This document shows positions 33,795-42,834 of a stretch of 64,000 nt of DNA, one piece after another. Each line of letters begins with the position of its first letter. Position 1 is the stretch's first letter. A program made the position numbers and the translations under genes. The notes beneath the pieces were generated by a model. That model ran no database searches, was not told the DNA's origin, and saw only the letters and a program-made list of their open reading frames with translations. The stretch comes from RHKX01 sp963745755 (GTDB lineage: Bacteria > Actinomycetota > Thermoleophilia > Solirubrobacterales > 70-9): positions 682,001 through 746,000 of the forward strand of contig CAVUYP010000001.1 of NCBI GenBank assembly GCA_963745755.1, read 5' to 3'.

Positions 33795-33863
33795 TCCCGG
33801 GCCAGCCCGGTCAGCCGGTGCCTGACCGAGCCGGACGCCGAGATGCGAAGCGTCAGGGACCGC

Positions 33864-34055
33864 CTAGGCGGCCTTGGTGACCTTGTTGGCCTTGAGGCAG
33901 CGCGTGCAGACGTAGACGCGGCGCGGGCCCGAGCCCTCGTCGATCCGCACCTTCTGCAGGTTCGGGTTGAAGCGGCGGCGGGTCGCGACCATCGAGTGGC
34001 TGCGCGAGTTCCCGACCGCGGGCTTCTTGCCGCAGCTGTGACATACCTTGGCCAT
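33864..34055 (-). CDS. rpmB: 50S ribosomal protein L28
   Basis: 63 residues. M-A-K-V-C-H-S-C-G-K-K-P-A-V-G-N-S-R-S-H-S starts as in L28, and a second C-T-R-C-L-K pair completes the zinc-type ribbon. The chosen ATG fits the family; four more in-frame codons upstream are unlikely to be used. It stands between ribH (upstream on the same strand) and fakA. Confidence 0.95.
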   Translation of the reverse strand: MAKVCHSCGKKPAVGNSRSHSMVATRRRFNPNLQKVRIDEGSGPRRVYVCTRCLKANKVTKAA

Positions 34056-34092
34056 CGGACGCGGCATGGTAGCGAGCCGGCCGACCGCGCGG

Positions 34093-34585
34093 TCAGGCGA
34101 GGCGGTCGTCGAGCGCCATCAGGTGCATCTGCACCGCGGCGATCGCGGCGTTGCGACCCTGATCGCGCTTGCCGCCGCCGGCCCGGGCCTCTGCCTGCTC
34201 GCGGGTGTCGCAGGTGATCACCCCGAACGAGCAGGGGATGCCGCTGTCGAGCGTGACCTGGCGCAGGCCGCTCGCCGCCTCGGCGCAGACGAAGTCGTAG
34301 TGGTCGGTCTCGCCGCGGATGACGACGCCGAGGCAGGCGACGCCGGCGAAGCTTGCCGGAGTCGGCGCAGAGCTTCGCCGCGAGCGGCAACTCGAAGGCG
34401 CCCGGGACCTCGAAGGTCTGGATCGAGCCGGCGCCGGCGCCCATCTCCGTGAAACCCTCGAAGGCGCCGTTGGTGAGCCGCTCGGCGAGGTCGCCGTAGA
34501 AGGTCGCGACGCAGATCGCCCACTCCGCGGCGGCGACCCGCTCGCGCTCCTGCGGCTCGAGCCGCCTGACCTCGCCGTCCGCCAT
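34093..34585 (-). CDS. ribH: 6,7-dimethyl-8-ribityllumazine synthase, apparent frameshift
   Basis: Condenses ArP and DHBP to lumazine, the penultimate riboflavin step. The N-terminal half (A-I-C-V-A-T-F-Y-G-D-L-A-E-R-L, V-P-G-A-F-E-L-P-L-A-A) and the C-terminal half (G-V-V-I-R-G-E-T-D-H-Y-D-F-V, F-G-V-I-T-C-D-T-R-E-Q-A, with G-R-N-A-A-I-A-A) lie in different frames. They join cleanly if one base is removed at A-A-G-C-T-T-C near 34,355. The span of 493 bases is one more than a multiple of three. It begins four bases after ribBA. A working enzyme is expected if the extra base is an error. Confidence 0.82.
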
Positions 34586-34589
34586 CCCC

Positions 34590-35903
34590 TCACTCCTCCC
34601 TGGCGGCGCGGTCGTCGCGCTCCTGCTCGTCGTGGATCATCTCGTCGTCGAGCGCCAGCCCCTGGTGGTGGAGCGTGTGCCCCATCCGGTCCCGCTTCGT
34701 CGCCAGGTACCCCTCGTTGTGGGGGTTGGCGACGGCGACGATCGGCACCTGCTCGGTCACCGACAGCCCGTAGCCCTCGAGGCCGATGATCTTCTTCGGG
34801 TTGTTGGTGAGGATCCGGATGCTGCCGAGCCCGAGGTCCTGGAGGATCTGGGCGCCGATGCCGTAGTCGCGGAGGTCGGCGGGCAGGCCGAGCTTGAGAT
34901 TGGCGTCGACGGTGTCGAGCCCCTCCTCCTGGAGCTTGTAGGCGCGGAGCTTGTTGAGCAGCCCGATGCCGCGGCCCTCCTGGGAGAGGTAGAGCAGGAC
35001 GCCGCTGCCCTCGTGCTCGATCATCGCCAGGGCCGCCGCGAGCTGATCGCCGCAATCGCAGCGCAGCGAGTGGAAGACGTCGCCGGTCAGGCACTCGCTG
35101 TGGACGCGGACGAGCACGTCGTCCTTGCCGGAGACGTCGCCCTTGACCATCGCGACGTGGTGCTTGTCGTCGACCAGCGAGCGGTAGCCGACCGCGGTGA
35201 AGTCGCCGAACTCGGTCGGCAGCGACGTCGAGACGATCCGCTCGACGAGCTTCTCCTGCTGACGCCGGTAGGCGATCAGGTCGGCGATCGTGATCATCTT
35301 CAGATCGTGGAGCTCGCAGTAGGAGGCGAGGTCCGGCACCCTGGCCATCGTCCCGTCGTCGTTCATGATCTCGCAGATCACGCCGGCCGGGTTGACGCCG
35401 GCGAGGCGGGCCAGGTCGACGCTGGCCTCGGTGTGGCCGGTCCGCTCGAGGACGCCGCCCTGCTTGGCCTTGAGCGGGAAGATGTGACCGGGGATGTGGA
35501 GGTCGCCGGGGCCGGAGCCGGGATCGATCGCGACCTGGATCGTCCGCGCCCGGTCGTGGGCGGAGATGCCGGTCGTGACCCCCTCGGCGGCCTCGATCGA
35601 GACGGTGAAGGCGGTCTGCAGCGGCGCCTCGTTCTTGGCGGCCATCAGGTTCAGGTCGAGCTCGTCGCAGCGCTGCGAGGTCAGCGCCAGGCAGATCAGC
35701 CCGCGGCCGTGGGTGGCCATGAAGTTGACCGCCTCGGGCGTCGCGAACTGCGCCGCCATGACGAGGTCGCCCTCGTTCTCGCGGTCCTCGTCGTCGCAGA
35801 CGACGACCATCCGGCCGCGGCGGATCTCCTCGATCGCCTCGTCGATCGTCGTGAACGGCGCCTTCGGTCGATTTGCGGTCATCGTCGTCTCTTCACTTTC
35901 CAT
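34590..35903 (-). CDS. ribBA: Bifunctional DHBP synthase / GTP cyclohydrolase II
   Basis: Makes both riboflavin precursors: DHBP from ribulose-5-phosphate and the pyrimidine from GTP; 437 residues. The N-terminal RibB half has D-D-E-D-R-E-N-E-G-D-L-V-M and T-H-G-R-G-L-I-C. The C-terminal RibA half has V-H-S-E-C-L-T-G-D-V-F-H-S-L-R-C-D-C-G (zinc Cys) and Q-E-G-R-G-I-G-L-L. The ATG at 35903 has G-A-G-G six bases upstream; one at 35882 is the alternative. It overlaps the ribE end by 11 bases. Confidence 0.95.
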   Translation of the reverse strand: MESEETTMTANRPKAPFTTIDEAIEEIRRGRMVVVCDDEDRENEGDLVMAAQFATPEAVNFMATHGRGLICLALTSQRCDELDLNLMAAKNEAPLQTAFTVSIEAAEGVTTGISAHDRARTIQVAIDPGSGPGDLHIPGHIFPLKAKQGGVLERTGHTEASVDLARLAGVNPAGVICEIMNDDGTMARVPDLASYCELHDLKMITIADLIAYRRQQEKLVERIVSTSLPTEFGDFTAVGYRSLVDDKHHVAMVKGDVSGKDDVLVRVHSECLTGDVFHSLRCDCGDQLAAALAMIEHEGSGVLLYLSQEGRGIGLLNKLRAYKLQEEGLDTVDANLKLGLPADLRDYGIGAQILQDLGLGSIRILTNNPKKIIGLEGYGLSVTEQVPIVAVANPHNEGYLATKRDRMGHTLHHQGLALDDEMIHDEQERDDRAAREE

Positions 35904-36499
35904 GGTTCGCCTCGAAGCCTTGCAGGAGGCGCTCGGCGTGACGGGCGATCACGTCGACCTCGACGTTGACCCGGTCCCCGGGCTCGATCGTGCCGAAGGT
36001 GGTCCGCTGCAGCGTCTCGGGGATCAACGAGACCTCGACGATACCTCCCTCGATCGCCGCCACGGTCAGGCTGACGCCGTTCAGCGCGATCGAGCCGCGC
36101 TCGACGACGTAGCGCTCGAGCCCGGCGGGAAGCTCGACCCGGAGGCGGCGCGCGAAGCCGTCCTCGGCGACGGCGACAACGGTGCCGGCCGCGTCGACGT
36201 GACCCTGGACGATGTGGCCGCCGAGCCGGTCGGAAGCGCGGACTGCGGGCTCGAGGTTGACCGTAGAGCCGGGCTCGAGGCCGCCGAGAGCGGTGCAGCT
36301 CGAGCGTCTGGTTCATGACGTCGGCGGCGAAGCCGTCGGGGCCGGGCTCGACGGCGGTCAGGCAGGCGCCGGAGACGGCGACCGAGTCGCCCGGCTCGAG
36401 CTCGCCGCCGAGCCCGGCGGCGATCCGCACCCGGGCGCCGGCGCCGTCGCGGTCGATCGCGGCGACGGTTCCGACTTCGCTGATCAGGCCGGTGAACAC
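35893..36499 (-). CDS. ribE: Riboflavin synthase alpha chain, apparent frameshift
   Basis: Dismutates two lumazines to riboflavin. It starts V-F-T-G-L-I-S-E-V-G-T-V with a G-G-G-A-G eight bases upstream. The first barrel has S-V-A-V-S-G-A-C-L-T-A. After M-N-Q-T-L-E the frame breaks near 36,290. The next frame reads T-A-L-G-G-L-E-P-G-S-T-V-N-L-E, the family continuation, then L-N-G-V-S-L-T-V of the second barrel, ending G-F-E-A-N-H-G-K. The span of 607 bases again carries one extra base. A GTG six bases earlier would give a GTGA overlap with ribD. Confidence 0.78.
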
Positions 36500-36501
36500 G
36501 C

Positions 36502-37687
36502 TCACCACTCCCGCATCCGCACGCGCGCCAGCATGTCGGCTCCGCTCGGCTCCCAGCTCACCGCGAGCGGCCGCTCGGCGTCGGTCATCCGCGGCGAGCC
36601 GCTGCCGCCGAGGAGTGGTCTGGCATCGACGCCGCCGAGCACGACCGGAGCGTAGAAGAGGCGCAGCTCGTCGAGCTCGCCGGCGTCCCGGAAGGCGCCG
36701 GCGAGGGTCGCGCCGCCCTCGAGGAGGACGCTGGTGATGCCGCGGCGGCCGAGCTCGTCGAGCGCGGCGCCGATTCGGCCGGCGCCCTCGCCGGTGCAGG
36801 GGACGACCTCGACGCCGGCGCGCGGTCAGGGCGGCGACGCGGTCGCCGGGCGCTGCCGGGCCGGCGATCAGCAGCACCGGCGCCTCGGCCGCGGTCGTGA
36901 CGAGCTTCGCGTCGAGCGGCAGCCGGGCCGTCGAGTCGAAGACGACCCGCTGCGGCTGCCGGCGGACCGGCACCCCGCGGGCGGTGAGCAGGGCGTCGTC
37001 GGCGATCGCGGTGCCGATCCCGACCGCGACGGCATCGGACTCGGCCCGCCAGCGATGGACGAGCTCGCGGGACGCCTCGCCGGAGATCCATCGCGAGTCG
37101 CCCGACGAGGTCGCGGTCCTGCCGTCGAGCGTCAGCGCCGACTTGAGGACGACCAGCGGCCGGCCGGTGCGGGCGTGCTTGCGGAACGGCTGGTTGAGGA
37201 GGCGGGCCGTGGCCGCGGCGGGGCCGTCGGTCCAGTCGACCTCGACGCCGCCGTCGCGGAGGATGCCGGGGCCGCGGCCGCCGGCCTTCGCGCTCGGATC
37301 GTCGGAGGCGATCACGACCCGGGTGATGCCGGCGGCGAGGATCGCCTCCGTGCAGGGCGGCTGCCGGCCCTGGTGGGCGCACGGCTCGAGGGTCACGAAC
37401 AGCGTCGCCCCGGCCGGGTCGGCGCCACGCTCGCGGGCGTTCGCGATCGCCGCCACCTCGGCATGCGGCCCGCCGAGCTCGGCGTGGAAGCCCTCGCCGA
37501 CGACCCGCCCGTCGCGGTCGACGATCACCGCCCCGACCAGCGGGTTCGGGCTGACGCCGCCCCGGCCACGCTCCGCCAGCCCCAGCGCCCGCTCGATCGG
37601 CGCCTGCTGCTCGGTGGAGACGTTCCGGTCGATGCGATCGTGGCCTTCCCGTACGCCCGATGGGCGGTTGATTGACTGGTCAGTCAA
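36502..37687 (-). CDS. ribD: Riboflavin biosynthesis deaminase/reductase RibD, apparent frameshift
   Basis: The N-terminal deaminase domain has G-P-H-A-E-V-A-A-I and L-E-P-C-A-H-Q-G-R-Q-P-P-C (zinc and proton transfer). The reductase domain begins with L-K-S-A-L-T-L-D-G-R and breaks near 36,830 after R-V-A-A-L-T-A. The next frame resumes A-G-V-E-V-V-P-C-T-G-E-G and later S-V-L-L-E-G-G-A-T-L. One extra base explains the shift. The only plausible start is a TTG at 37687, whose neighbourhood is a 16-bp TetR-type palindrome. First gene of the rib cluster; no FMN riboswitch precedes it. Confidence 0.78.
37672..37687. promoter_or_regulatory. TetR-type palindromic operator
   Basis: TTGACTGGTCAGTCAA: two 7-base arms (TTGACTG / CAGTCAA) around a 2-base centre. 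This form is typical for TetR-family operators. It overlaps the start of ribD and lies 107 bases before the antiporter start, so it may control either or both. No TetR-family gene is in the window. Confidence 0.55.
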
Positions 37688-37793
37688 CAGCGAATGTTAG
37701 CGCTCGCCGCCGCGATTGCCAGTCGCCGAGACCGGCGGCCGGGACCCCGGCAACTATCCTGCCGGTTCGCCGCCCCCGAACCCTGGAGCGACC

Positions 37794-39593
37794 TTGTCCG
37801 ACGCAGAGCTGATCCTGATCGGCGGCCTGCTGCTCGGGGCGGGGATCGCCGCGGCGATGGTCGCCGACCGGGTCCGCGTTCCGGGCCTGATCCTCTTCCT
37901 GGGCCTCGGCATGCTCGTCGGCAGCGAGGGGCCGGGCGGCGTCGAGTTCGACGACGTCGAGCTGACCAGGACGCTCGGCACGATCGGCCTCGTCCTGATC
38001 CTCTTCGAGGGCGGTCTGGCCGCCGGCTGGCAGGAGATCCGCCCGGTGCTGAGGACGGCGCTGTCGCTGGCCGTCGTCGGCACGCTGCTGACCGCGGTGA
38101 TCGGCGCCCTCGCGGCGGCCTGGCTGTTCGATCTCGGGACCCTCGAGGCGCTGATCGTCGGCTCCGCGATCGCCGCGACCGACTCGGCGGCGATCTTCGC
38201 GGTGCTGCGCGGCTCGACCCTGCGGCGCCGCCTCGCCCGCGCCCTCGAGGGCGAGTCGGGCCTCAACGACCCCGTCGCCGTCCTCCTCGTGACCGGATTC
38301 ATCGCCTGGATCGAGGAGCCCGGATTCGGAATCGCCGACATGGCGGTCGACTTCGCCGGCGAGCTGCTGATCGGCGCGGTCGTCGGGGTCCTCGTCGGCT
38401 ACGCGGCCCGCTGGGCGTTCATGCGGCTCGACTACCCGACGCCCGGCCTCTACCCGGTCGCCTCGATGGCGGCCGCCGCCCTCGCCTTCGGACTCGCCGA
38501 CGTCGGCCACGGCTCCGGCTTCCTCGCCGTCTACCTGACCGGGCTGGCGCTCGGCACCGGCATCGTCCCCGCCCACCGAACCGTCACCGCCTTCCACCAG
38601 GGGCTGAGCTGGGTGGCGCAGATATCGCTGTTCTTCCTGCTCGGCCTGCTGGTCGTCCCCAGCGGCCTCGCCGACGTCGCCCTCGAGGGGACGGCGCTGG
38701 CGCTGGCGCTGATCTTCGTCGCCCGTCCGATCGCGACCCTGATCGCCAGCCAGGTCGAGTCGTTCCGGTTCCGCGAGCGGCTGATGCTGAGCTGGGCGGG
38801 ACTGCGGGGAGCGGTGCCGATCTGGCTGGCGACGTTCCCGGTGATCGCCGGGGTCGAGGGCAGCGACCTGCTCTTCAATGCGATCTTCTTCGTGGTCGTG
38901 ATCTCGACCCTGCTGCAGGGCTTCAGCTTCGAGCCGCTGGCGCGGCGGCTCGGCCTGACGACCGGCGAGGCGGCGCTGCCCCGTCCGATCGTCGAGACCG
39001 GGATGATCCAGGAGCTCGGCGGCGACGTCCTCGCCTTCCGGATCGAGCCCGGCGACGCGGCGGTCGGGCGGATGATCAGGGAGCTGGGGTTGCCCCGCGA
39101 GGCGCTCATCAACCTGATCGTCCGCGACGAGCAGGCGCTGCTGCCGCGCGGATCGACGGTGATCGAAGCGGACGACGAGCTGCACCTGCTCGTCCGCCGC
39201 GAGAACCGCAACGAGATCGCCCGGCTGATCGAGACCTGGCGCTCGGGGCCGATCGAGGGCCCGCCGACGCTGCCGATCGGCATCCGCGGCTCGCCGGCGA
39301 TCTTCTCGGTCCGCCCGACCCGGAGCTCCGACGGCGACACCGGGACCCCGACCGCGGTCGACGGCGTCGAGGTCGCGCTGACGCTGCGAACCCGCCCCGA
39401 CGTGCCCGCCTCCATCGTCGTCCTCGTCGACGGCCGCTTCGCGGTGACCGGGCCGGATCTGATCGCGGTCGGCGGGCGCCGCAACCTGGCCCGCTGGTGC
39501 GCCGAGCGCGCCGAGCGGCTGTCGACCTCGCCCCAGGACCGGGCCTGGCTGCAGGAGGCGATCGGTGCGATCGACGCGCCGGCCCTGCGCTGA
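37794..39593 (+). CDS. CPA1-type Na+(K+)/H+ antiporter with C-terminal TrkA_C-like domain
   Basis: About 599 residues. Twelve or so hydrophobic segments fill residues 1-390; the ion-binding region includes A-A-T-D-S-A-A-I-F-A-V-L and G-E-S-G-L-N-D-P-V-A-V, typical for NhaP/CPA1. A cytoplasmic TrkA_C-like domain follows (V-L-A-F-R-I-E-P-G-D-A-A-V-G-R) with another ~130 residues after it. The TTG start at 37794 has G-G-A-G five bases upstream. Length and layout match NhaP2/potassium-proton antiporters, but Na+ versus K+ cannot be decided. Confidence 0.88.
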   Translation: MSDAELILIGGLLLGAGIAAAMVADRVRVPGLILFLGLGMLVGSEGPGGVEFDDVELTRTLGTIGLVLILFEGGLAAGWQEIRPVLRTALSLAVVGTLLTAVIGALAAAWLFDLGTLEALIVGSAIAATDSAAIFAVLRGSTLRRRLARALEGESGLNDPVAVLLVTGFIAWIEEPGFGIADMAVDFAGELLIGAVVGVLVGYAARWAFMRLDYPTPGLYPVASMAAAALAFGLADVGHGSGFLAVYLTGLALGTGIVPAHRTVTAFHQGLSWVAQISLFFLLGLLVVPSGLADVALEGTALALALIFVARPIATLIASQVESFRFRERLMLSWAGLRGAVPIWLATFPVIAGVEGSDLLFNAIFFVVVISTLLQGFSFEPLARRLGLTTGEAALPRPIVETGMIQELGGDVLAFRIEPGDAAVGRMIRELGLPREALINLIVRDEQALLPRGSTVIEADDELHLLVRRENRNEIARLIETWRSGPIEGPPTLPIGIRGSPAIFSVRPTRSSDGDTGTPTAVDGVEVALTLRTRPDVPASIVVLVDGRFAVTGPDLIAVGGRRNLARWCAERAERLSTSPQDRAWLQEAIGAIDAPALR

Positions 39594-39609
39594 GCCGGCG
39601 CCCGCTCAG
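39590..39609. terminator. Short hairpin over two convergent stops
   Basis: C-T-G-A-G-C (39590-39595) pairs with G-C-T-C-A-G (39604-39609) around an 8-base loop. The arms contain the stop codons of the antiporter gene and of rpe. It is only six pairs long with no T-run, so a weak shared terminator at best. Confidence 0.3.
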
Positions 39610-40289
39610 GCCGCGTCGACCGCGGCGGCGATCTCGCCGTAGGCGGCCGCCGGATCGGCGCTGCCGAAGATCGCCGAGCCGGCCACGAACCAGTCGCTGC
39701 CCGCCGCCGCTGCGACCGGGCCGGTCGCCGCGTCGATGCCGCCGTCGACCTCGATCACGGCGCCGGAGGCGAGCGCCGCGAGGCCCTCGAGCTTGGCCGC
39801 CGAGCCGGCGATGAACGACTGCCCGCCCCAGCCCGGGTTGACGCTCATGCAGAGCAGCAGGTCGCAGTCGGCGGCGATCGCGTCAAGCGCGGCGACCGGG
39901 GTGCCCGGGTTGATCGCGACGCCGGCGTTGCAGCCGGCCGCGTGGATCGCCTCGACCACCCGGTTCAGATGGGAGGTCGCCTCGGCGTGGATCGTGATCG
40001 AGTCGGCGCCGGCACGGGCGAACTCGGCGACCTGGGCCTCGGGGCGCTCGATCATCAGGTGGCAGTCGACGATGGCGCCGGCGGCGTGGATCCGGTCGGC
40101 GACCGCGGCGACGATCAGCGGACCGATCGTGATCGGCGGCACGAAGTCACCGTCCATGACGTCGACGTGGATGACCCTGGCCCCGGCGGCGAGCACCTCG
40201 TCGACCTGCTCGCCGAGCCGGGCGAAGTCGGCCGAGAGGATCGACGGCGCCACCCGGCGCCCTGCCGGCAGCTGCGGTCCGCCGCTCAT
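39606..40289 (-). CDS. rpe: Ribulose-phosphate 3-epimerase
   Basis: TIM-barrel enzyme of the pentose phosphate pathway; about 227 residues. Visible: V-A-P-S-I-L-S-A-D-F at the start, I-H-V-D-V-M-D-G-D-F-V-P-P-I-T (metal-binding His and catalytic Asp), D-C-H-L-M-I, M-S-V-N-P-G-W-G-G-Q-S-F and E-V-D-G-G-I. The chosen ATG overlaps the zinc-ribbon stop by one base (T-G-A-T-G). Confidence 0.95.
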   Translation of the reverse strand: MSGGPQLPAGRRVAPSILSADFARLGEQVDEVLAAGARVIHVDVMDGDFVPPITIGPLIVAAVADRIHAAGAIVDCHLMIERPEAQVAEFARAGADSITIHAEATSHLNRVVEAIHAAGCNAGVAINPGTPVAALDAIAADCDLLLCMSVNPGWGGQSFIAGSAAKLEGLAALASGAVIEVDGGIDAATGPVAAAAGSDWFVAGSAIFGSADPAAAYGEIAAAVDAA

Positions 40290-40531
40290 CAGATCGCCCG
40301 CAGCATCGAGGTGCCGCATTCCTGACAGCGCAGATCCTGGTCGACGCTCATCCGCACGATCGTCTGATGGGTACCGCAGCCCGGGCACTGGGAGACGAGC
40401 TCGTAGCGGCGCAGGCAATTGACGCAGCGGAACCGGCCGGGGAGCTGAGTCGGCCGCAGCCAGGGCTCGCCGCAGCCGGGACAGGACGGCCGCGAGAAGA
40501 TCGGGGTCCCCGGTTCGGCCGCTGAGCTCAT
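40289..40531 (-). CDS. Small double zinc-ribbon protein
   Basis: 80 residues with four C-x-x-C pairs: C-P-G-C, C-V-N-C, C-P-G-C and C-Q-E-C, i.e. two zinc ribbons in tandem. I recognise no specific family. Its overlap with rpe and position right after rsmB point to co-expression with translation and metabolism genes rather than a specific role. Confidence 0.72.
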   Translation of the reverse strand: MSSAAEPGTPIFSRPSCPGCGEPWLRPTQLPGRFRCVNCLRRYELVSQCPGCGTHQTIVRMSVDQDLRCQECGTSMLRAI

Positions 40532-40568
40532 GCCCCGATCGTAGTGGGCGCGGTGGCGGGCTCTCCGC

Positions 40569-41913
40569 TCAGGCCGGTAGCGCCGCGATGAAGAACCCGT
40601 CGGTGCCGTCGCGGTCGTTGCGGGTCTGCAGGAAGCGACTGTCGCGACGCGAGGCGAGCGGCGCCAGGGACGGATCGGCCCCGAGGTCGATCGGCGACGC
40701 CGAGGCGACGGCGGCGACGTCCTCGTTCTCGCGGCGCGAGATCGTGCAGGTCGAGTAGACGACCCGCCCGCCCGGTGCCGCGGCGGCGAGCGCCCGGTCG
40801 AGGATCCGCGCCGCCGTCGCCGCCATCACGTCGATCTCTCCCGGTCCGCGCCGCCAGCGCGCATCGGGGCGGGAGGCGAGCGTGCCGAGCCCCGAGCAGG
40901 GCGGGTCGGCGAGGACCGCGTCGAAGCCGCCGGGGCGCGGCTCGGTCGCATCGGCCTGCTCGACGACGGCATCCGGCGCCCCGAGCCGGTCGAGCATCTC
41001 GCGCAGCTCGCGGGCCCGTCCCGGGTCGCGCTCGACGGCGACGAGCCCGGCACCGGCGCTGCCGAGCGCGGCCGCGATCTGCCCGGACTTGATGCCCGGC
41101 CCGGCGCAGAGGTCGAGCACGCGTTCGCCCGGACGCGGGGCGAGGAGCTCGACCACACCGGCGGATCCGCGCGACTGCGGCACGACCAGTCCGGCGCCGA
41201 TCAGCTCCTCGACCCTCCCCCGCTCGCCACCGGTGACGACGAGCGAGTCGGCGGGCGCCGGCGGCCGGCCCGGGTCGGCGAATCGCGCCTCGACGCCGAC
41301 CTCCTGCAGCGCCGACAGTGCCGCATGCGCGGTCACCGGCGAGCCGGTTGACCCGCAGCGCCCGCTCCGGCGGCTCGTTGATCGCGGCCAGCAGCGAGCG
41401 CGCCTCGGTCGCGCCGAGCTCCTCCCACCAGAGCTCGGCGATCCAGGGAGGCACCGAGTGGGTGATCGCGGCCCCGTCGGGATCACCGTCGTCGAGGCTG
41501 CCGAGCAGCTGCTCGCGCTCGCGCGCGGCGCGGCGCAGGACCGCGTTGACGAGCCCGGCCCCGCGGCGGCGGCCGCCGCGGCCCTTGGCGAGCGCGACCG
41601 CCTGGTCGACGGCGGCGTGGTCGGCATGCCCGGTCGAATAGAGCAGCTCGTAGAGGCCGAGCCGCAGCGCCGCCCGCAGCGGCGCGTCGATCCGCTCGAC
41701 CGGCCGGCCCGAGAGCGCGGCGATGAAGTGGTCGCTGGTGCCGCGCCGCTGCACGGCGCCATAGGCGAGCGCCTGGGCCTGCGCCCGCTCGCGCCCGGCC
41801 AGCTCGAACCGGCTCGCGGCGGCGCGCAGGGCGCGGTCGGCCCAGGCGTCCTCCTCGAAGACCCGCCGCAGCGTCTCGAAGGCAGCCCGCCGGGCCGCGG
41901 TCGGGGCGCTCAC
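40569..41913 (-). CDS. rsmB: 16S rRNA (cytosine-967-C5)-methyltransferase RsmB, apparent frameshift
   Basis: NusB-like N-terminal domain followed by an RNA m5C methyltransferase. From the GTG (V-S-A-P-T-A-A-R-R-A-A-F-E-T-L) the frame runs to R-A-L-R-V-N-R. The next frame then carries S-P-V-T-A-H-A-A-L-S-A-L and the catalytic part: L-D-L-C-A-G-P-G-I-K-S-G-Q, D-P-P-C-S-G-L-G-T-L and S-T-C-T-I-S (two catalytic Cys). One extra base near 41,345 (C-G-G-C-T-C-G) restores the frame; the span is 1,345 bases. The start forms a GTGA overlap with fmt. Confidence 0.82.
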
Positions 41914-42830
41914 CGAGGCGGCACCGCGGCGGCGGCCGGCGGGCCGTGGCCGCGCAGGAAGTCGGCCGCCGCCATCCAACGCTTGCCCGGCGCCTGCACC
42001 GACCCGATCCGCAGGGCGCCGTCGCGGCAGCCGAGCAGCAGGGCCTCGCCGTCGGGCTCCCAGGCGCCGGCGGCCGGCCCCGCGGCGACCACGGCGGGCT
42101 CGCGGAGGCCGAGCCGGGATCCGTCGGCGAGCACGGCGAAGGCGCCGACATGCGGGGTGAGCGCCCGGATCCGCCGCGCCTCCGCAGCCGCCGCGCCGCC
42201 GGGGTCGACCTGGCGCTCGGCGGCGGCGATCTTCTCCGCGTAGGTGATCCCTTCGCCGGCCTGCTCGGTGAAGCCGAGGTCGCCGCCGGCACGCCGGTCG
42301 AGCGCCGCGCCGAGCACCGTCCCCCCGGCGGCGGCGAGCCGCTCCGAGAGCGCGCCGTAGTCCTCGCTCGGGCCGATCGCCAGCTCATCGCAGAGCGCCA
42401 GCGGGCCGGAGTCGAGGCCGGCGGTGAGTCGCATCACGCAGACGCCGGTGCGCTCGTCGCCGGCCATGATCGCCCGCTCGATCGGCGCCGCGCCGCGCCA
42501 TCGCGGCAGCAGCGAGGGATGGACGTTGAGCCACTCGATCGCCGACAGCAACGGCTCCTTGATGAGCTGCCCGAAGGCGCAGACGACGGCGACCTCGGCG
42601 CCGGCTGCCGCGATCCGCTCGCCGGCGGCGGCGTTGACGTCGCCGGCCTGGAGCAGCTCGATCCCGAGCTCGCCGGCGACGACCGCCACCGGCGGCGGGC
42701 CGAGCCTGCGGCCGCGGCCGCTGCGGCGGTCGGGCGGGGTGATGACGAGCACCGGACGGTGCGGGCCGGCCGCCAGCCCGCGCAGCACGGTGGCGGCAAA
42801 GTCGGACGTGCCGGCGTAGACGGTCCTCAC
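41910..42830 (-). CDS. fmt: Methionyl-tRNA formyltransferase
   Basis: Formylates initiator Met-tRNA; about 306 residues. V-R-T-V-Y-A-G-T-S-D-F-A at the start, L-N-V-H-P-S-L-L-P-R-W-R-G-A-A-P-I with catalytic Asn/His and the SLLP motif, and G-V-C-V-M-R-L-T-A-G-L-D-S-G-P are all present. The C-terminal OB-like domain is complete. Start is a GTG four bases after the def stop. Confidence 0.94.
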   Translation of the reverse strand: MRTVYAGTSDFAATVLRGLAAGPHRPVLVITPPDRRSGRGRRLGPPPVAVVAGELGIELLQAGDVNAAAGERIAAAGAEVAVVCAFGQLIKEPLLSAIEWLNVHPSLLPRWRGAAPIERAIMAGDERTGVCVMRLTAGLDSGPLALCDELAIGPSEDYGALSERLAAAGGTVLGAALDRRAGGDLGFTEQAGEGITYAEKIAAAERQVDPGGAAAAEARRIRALTPHVGAFAVLADGSRLGLREPAVVAAGPAAGAWEPDGEALLLGCRDGALRIGSVQAPGKRWMAAADFLRGHGPPAAAAVPPR

Positions 42831-42834
42831 TCGG

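Noticed and set aside
37688..37793. FMN riboswitch before ribD
   Set aside because: None of the conserved RFN blocks (A-G-G-G-G-C-A-G-G-G and similar) is present in the short gap.
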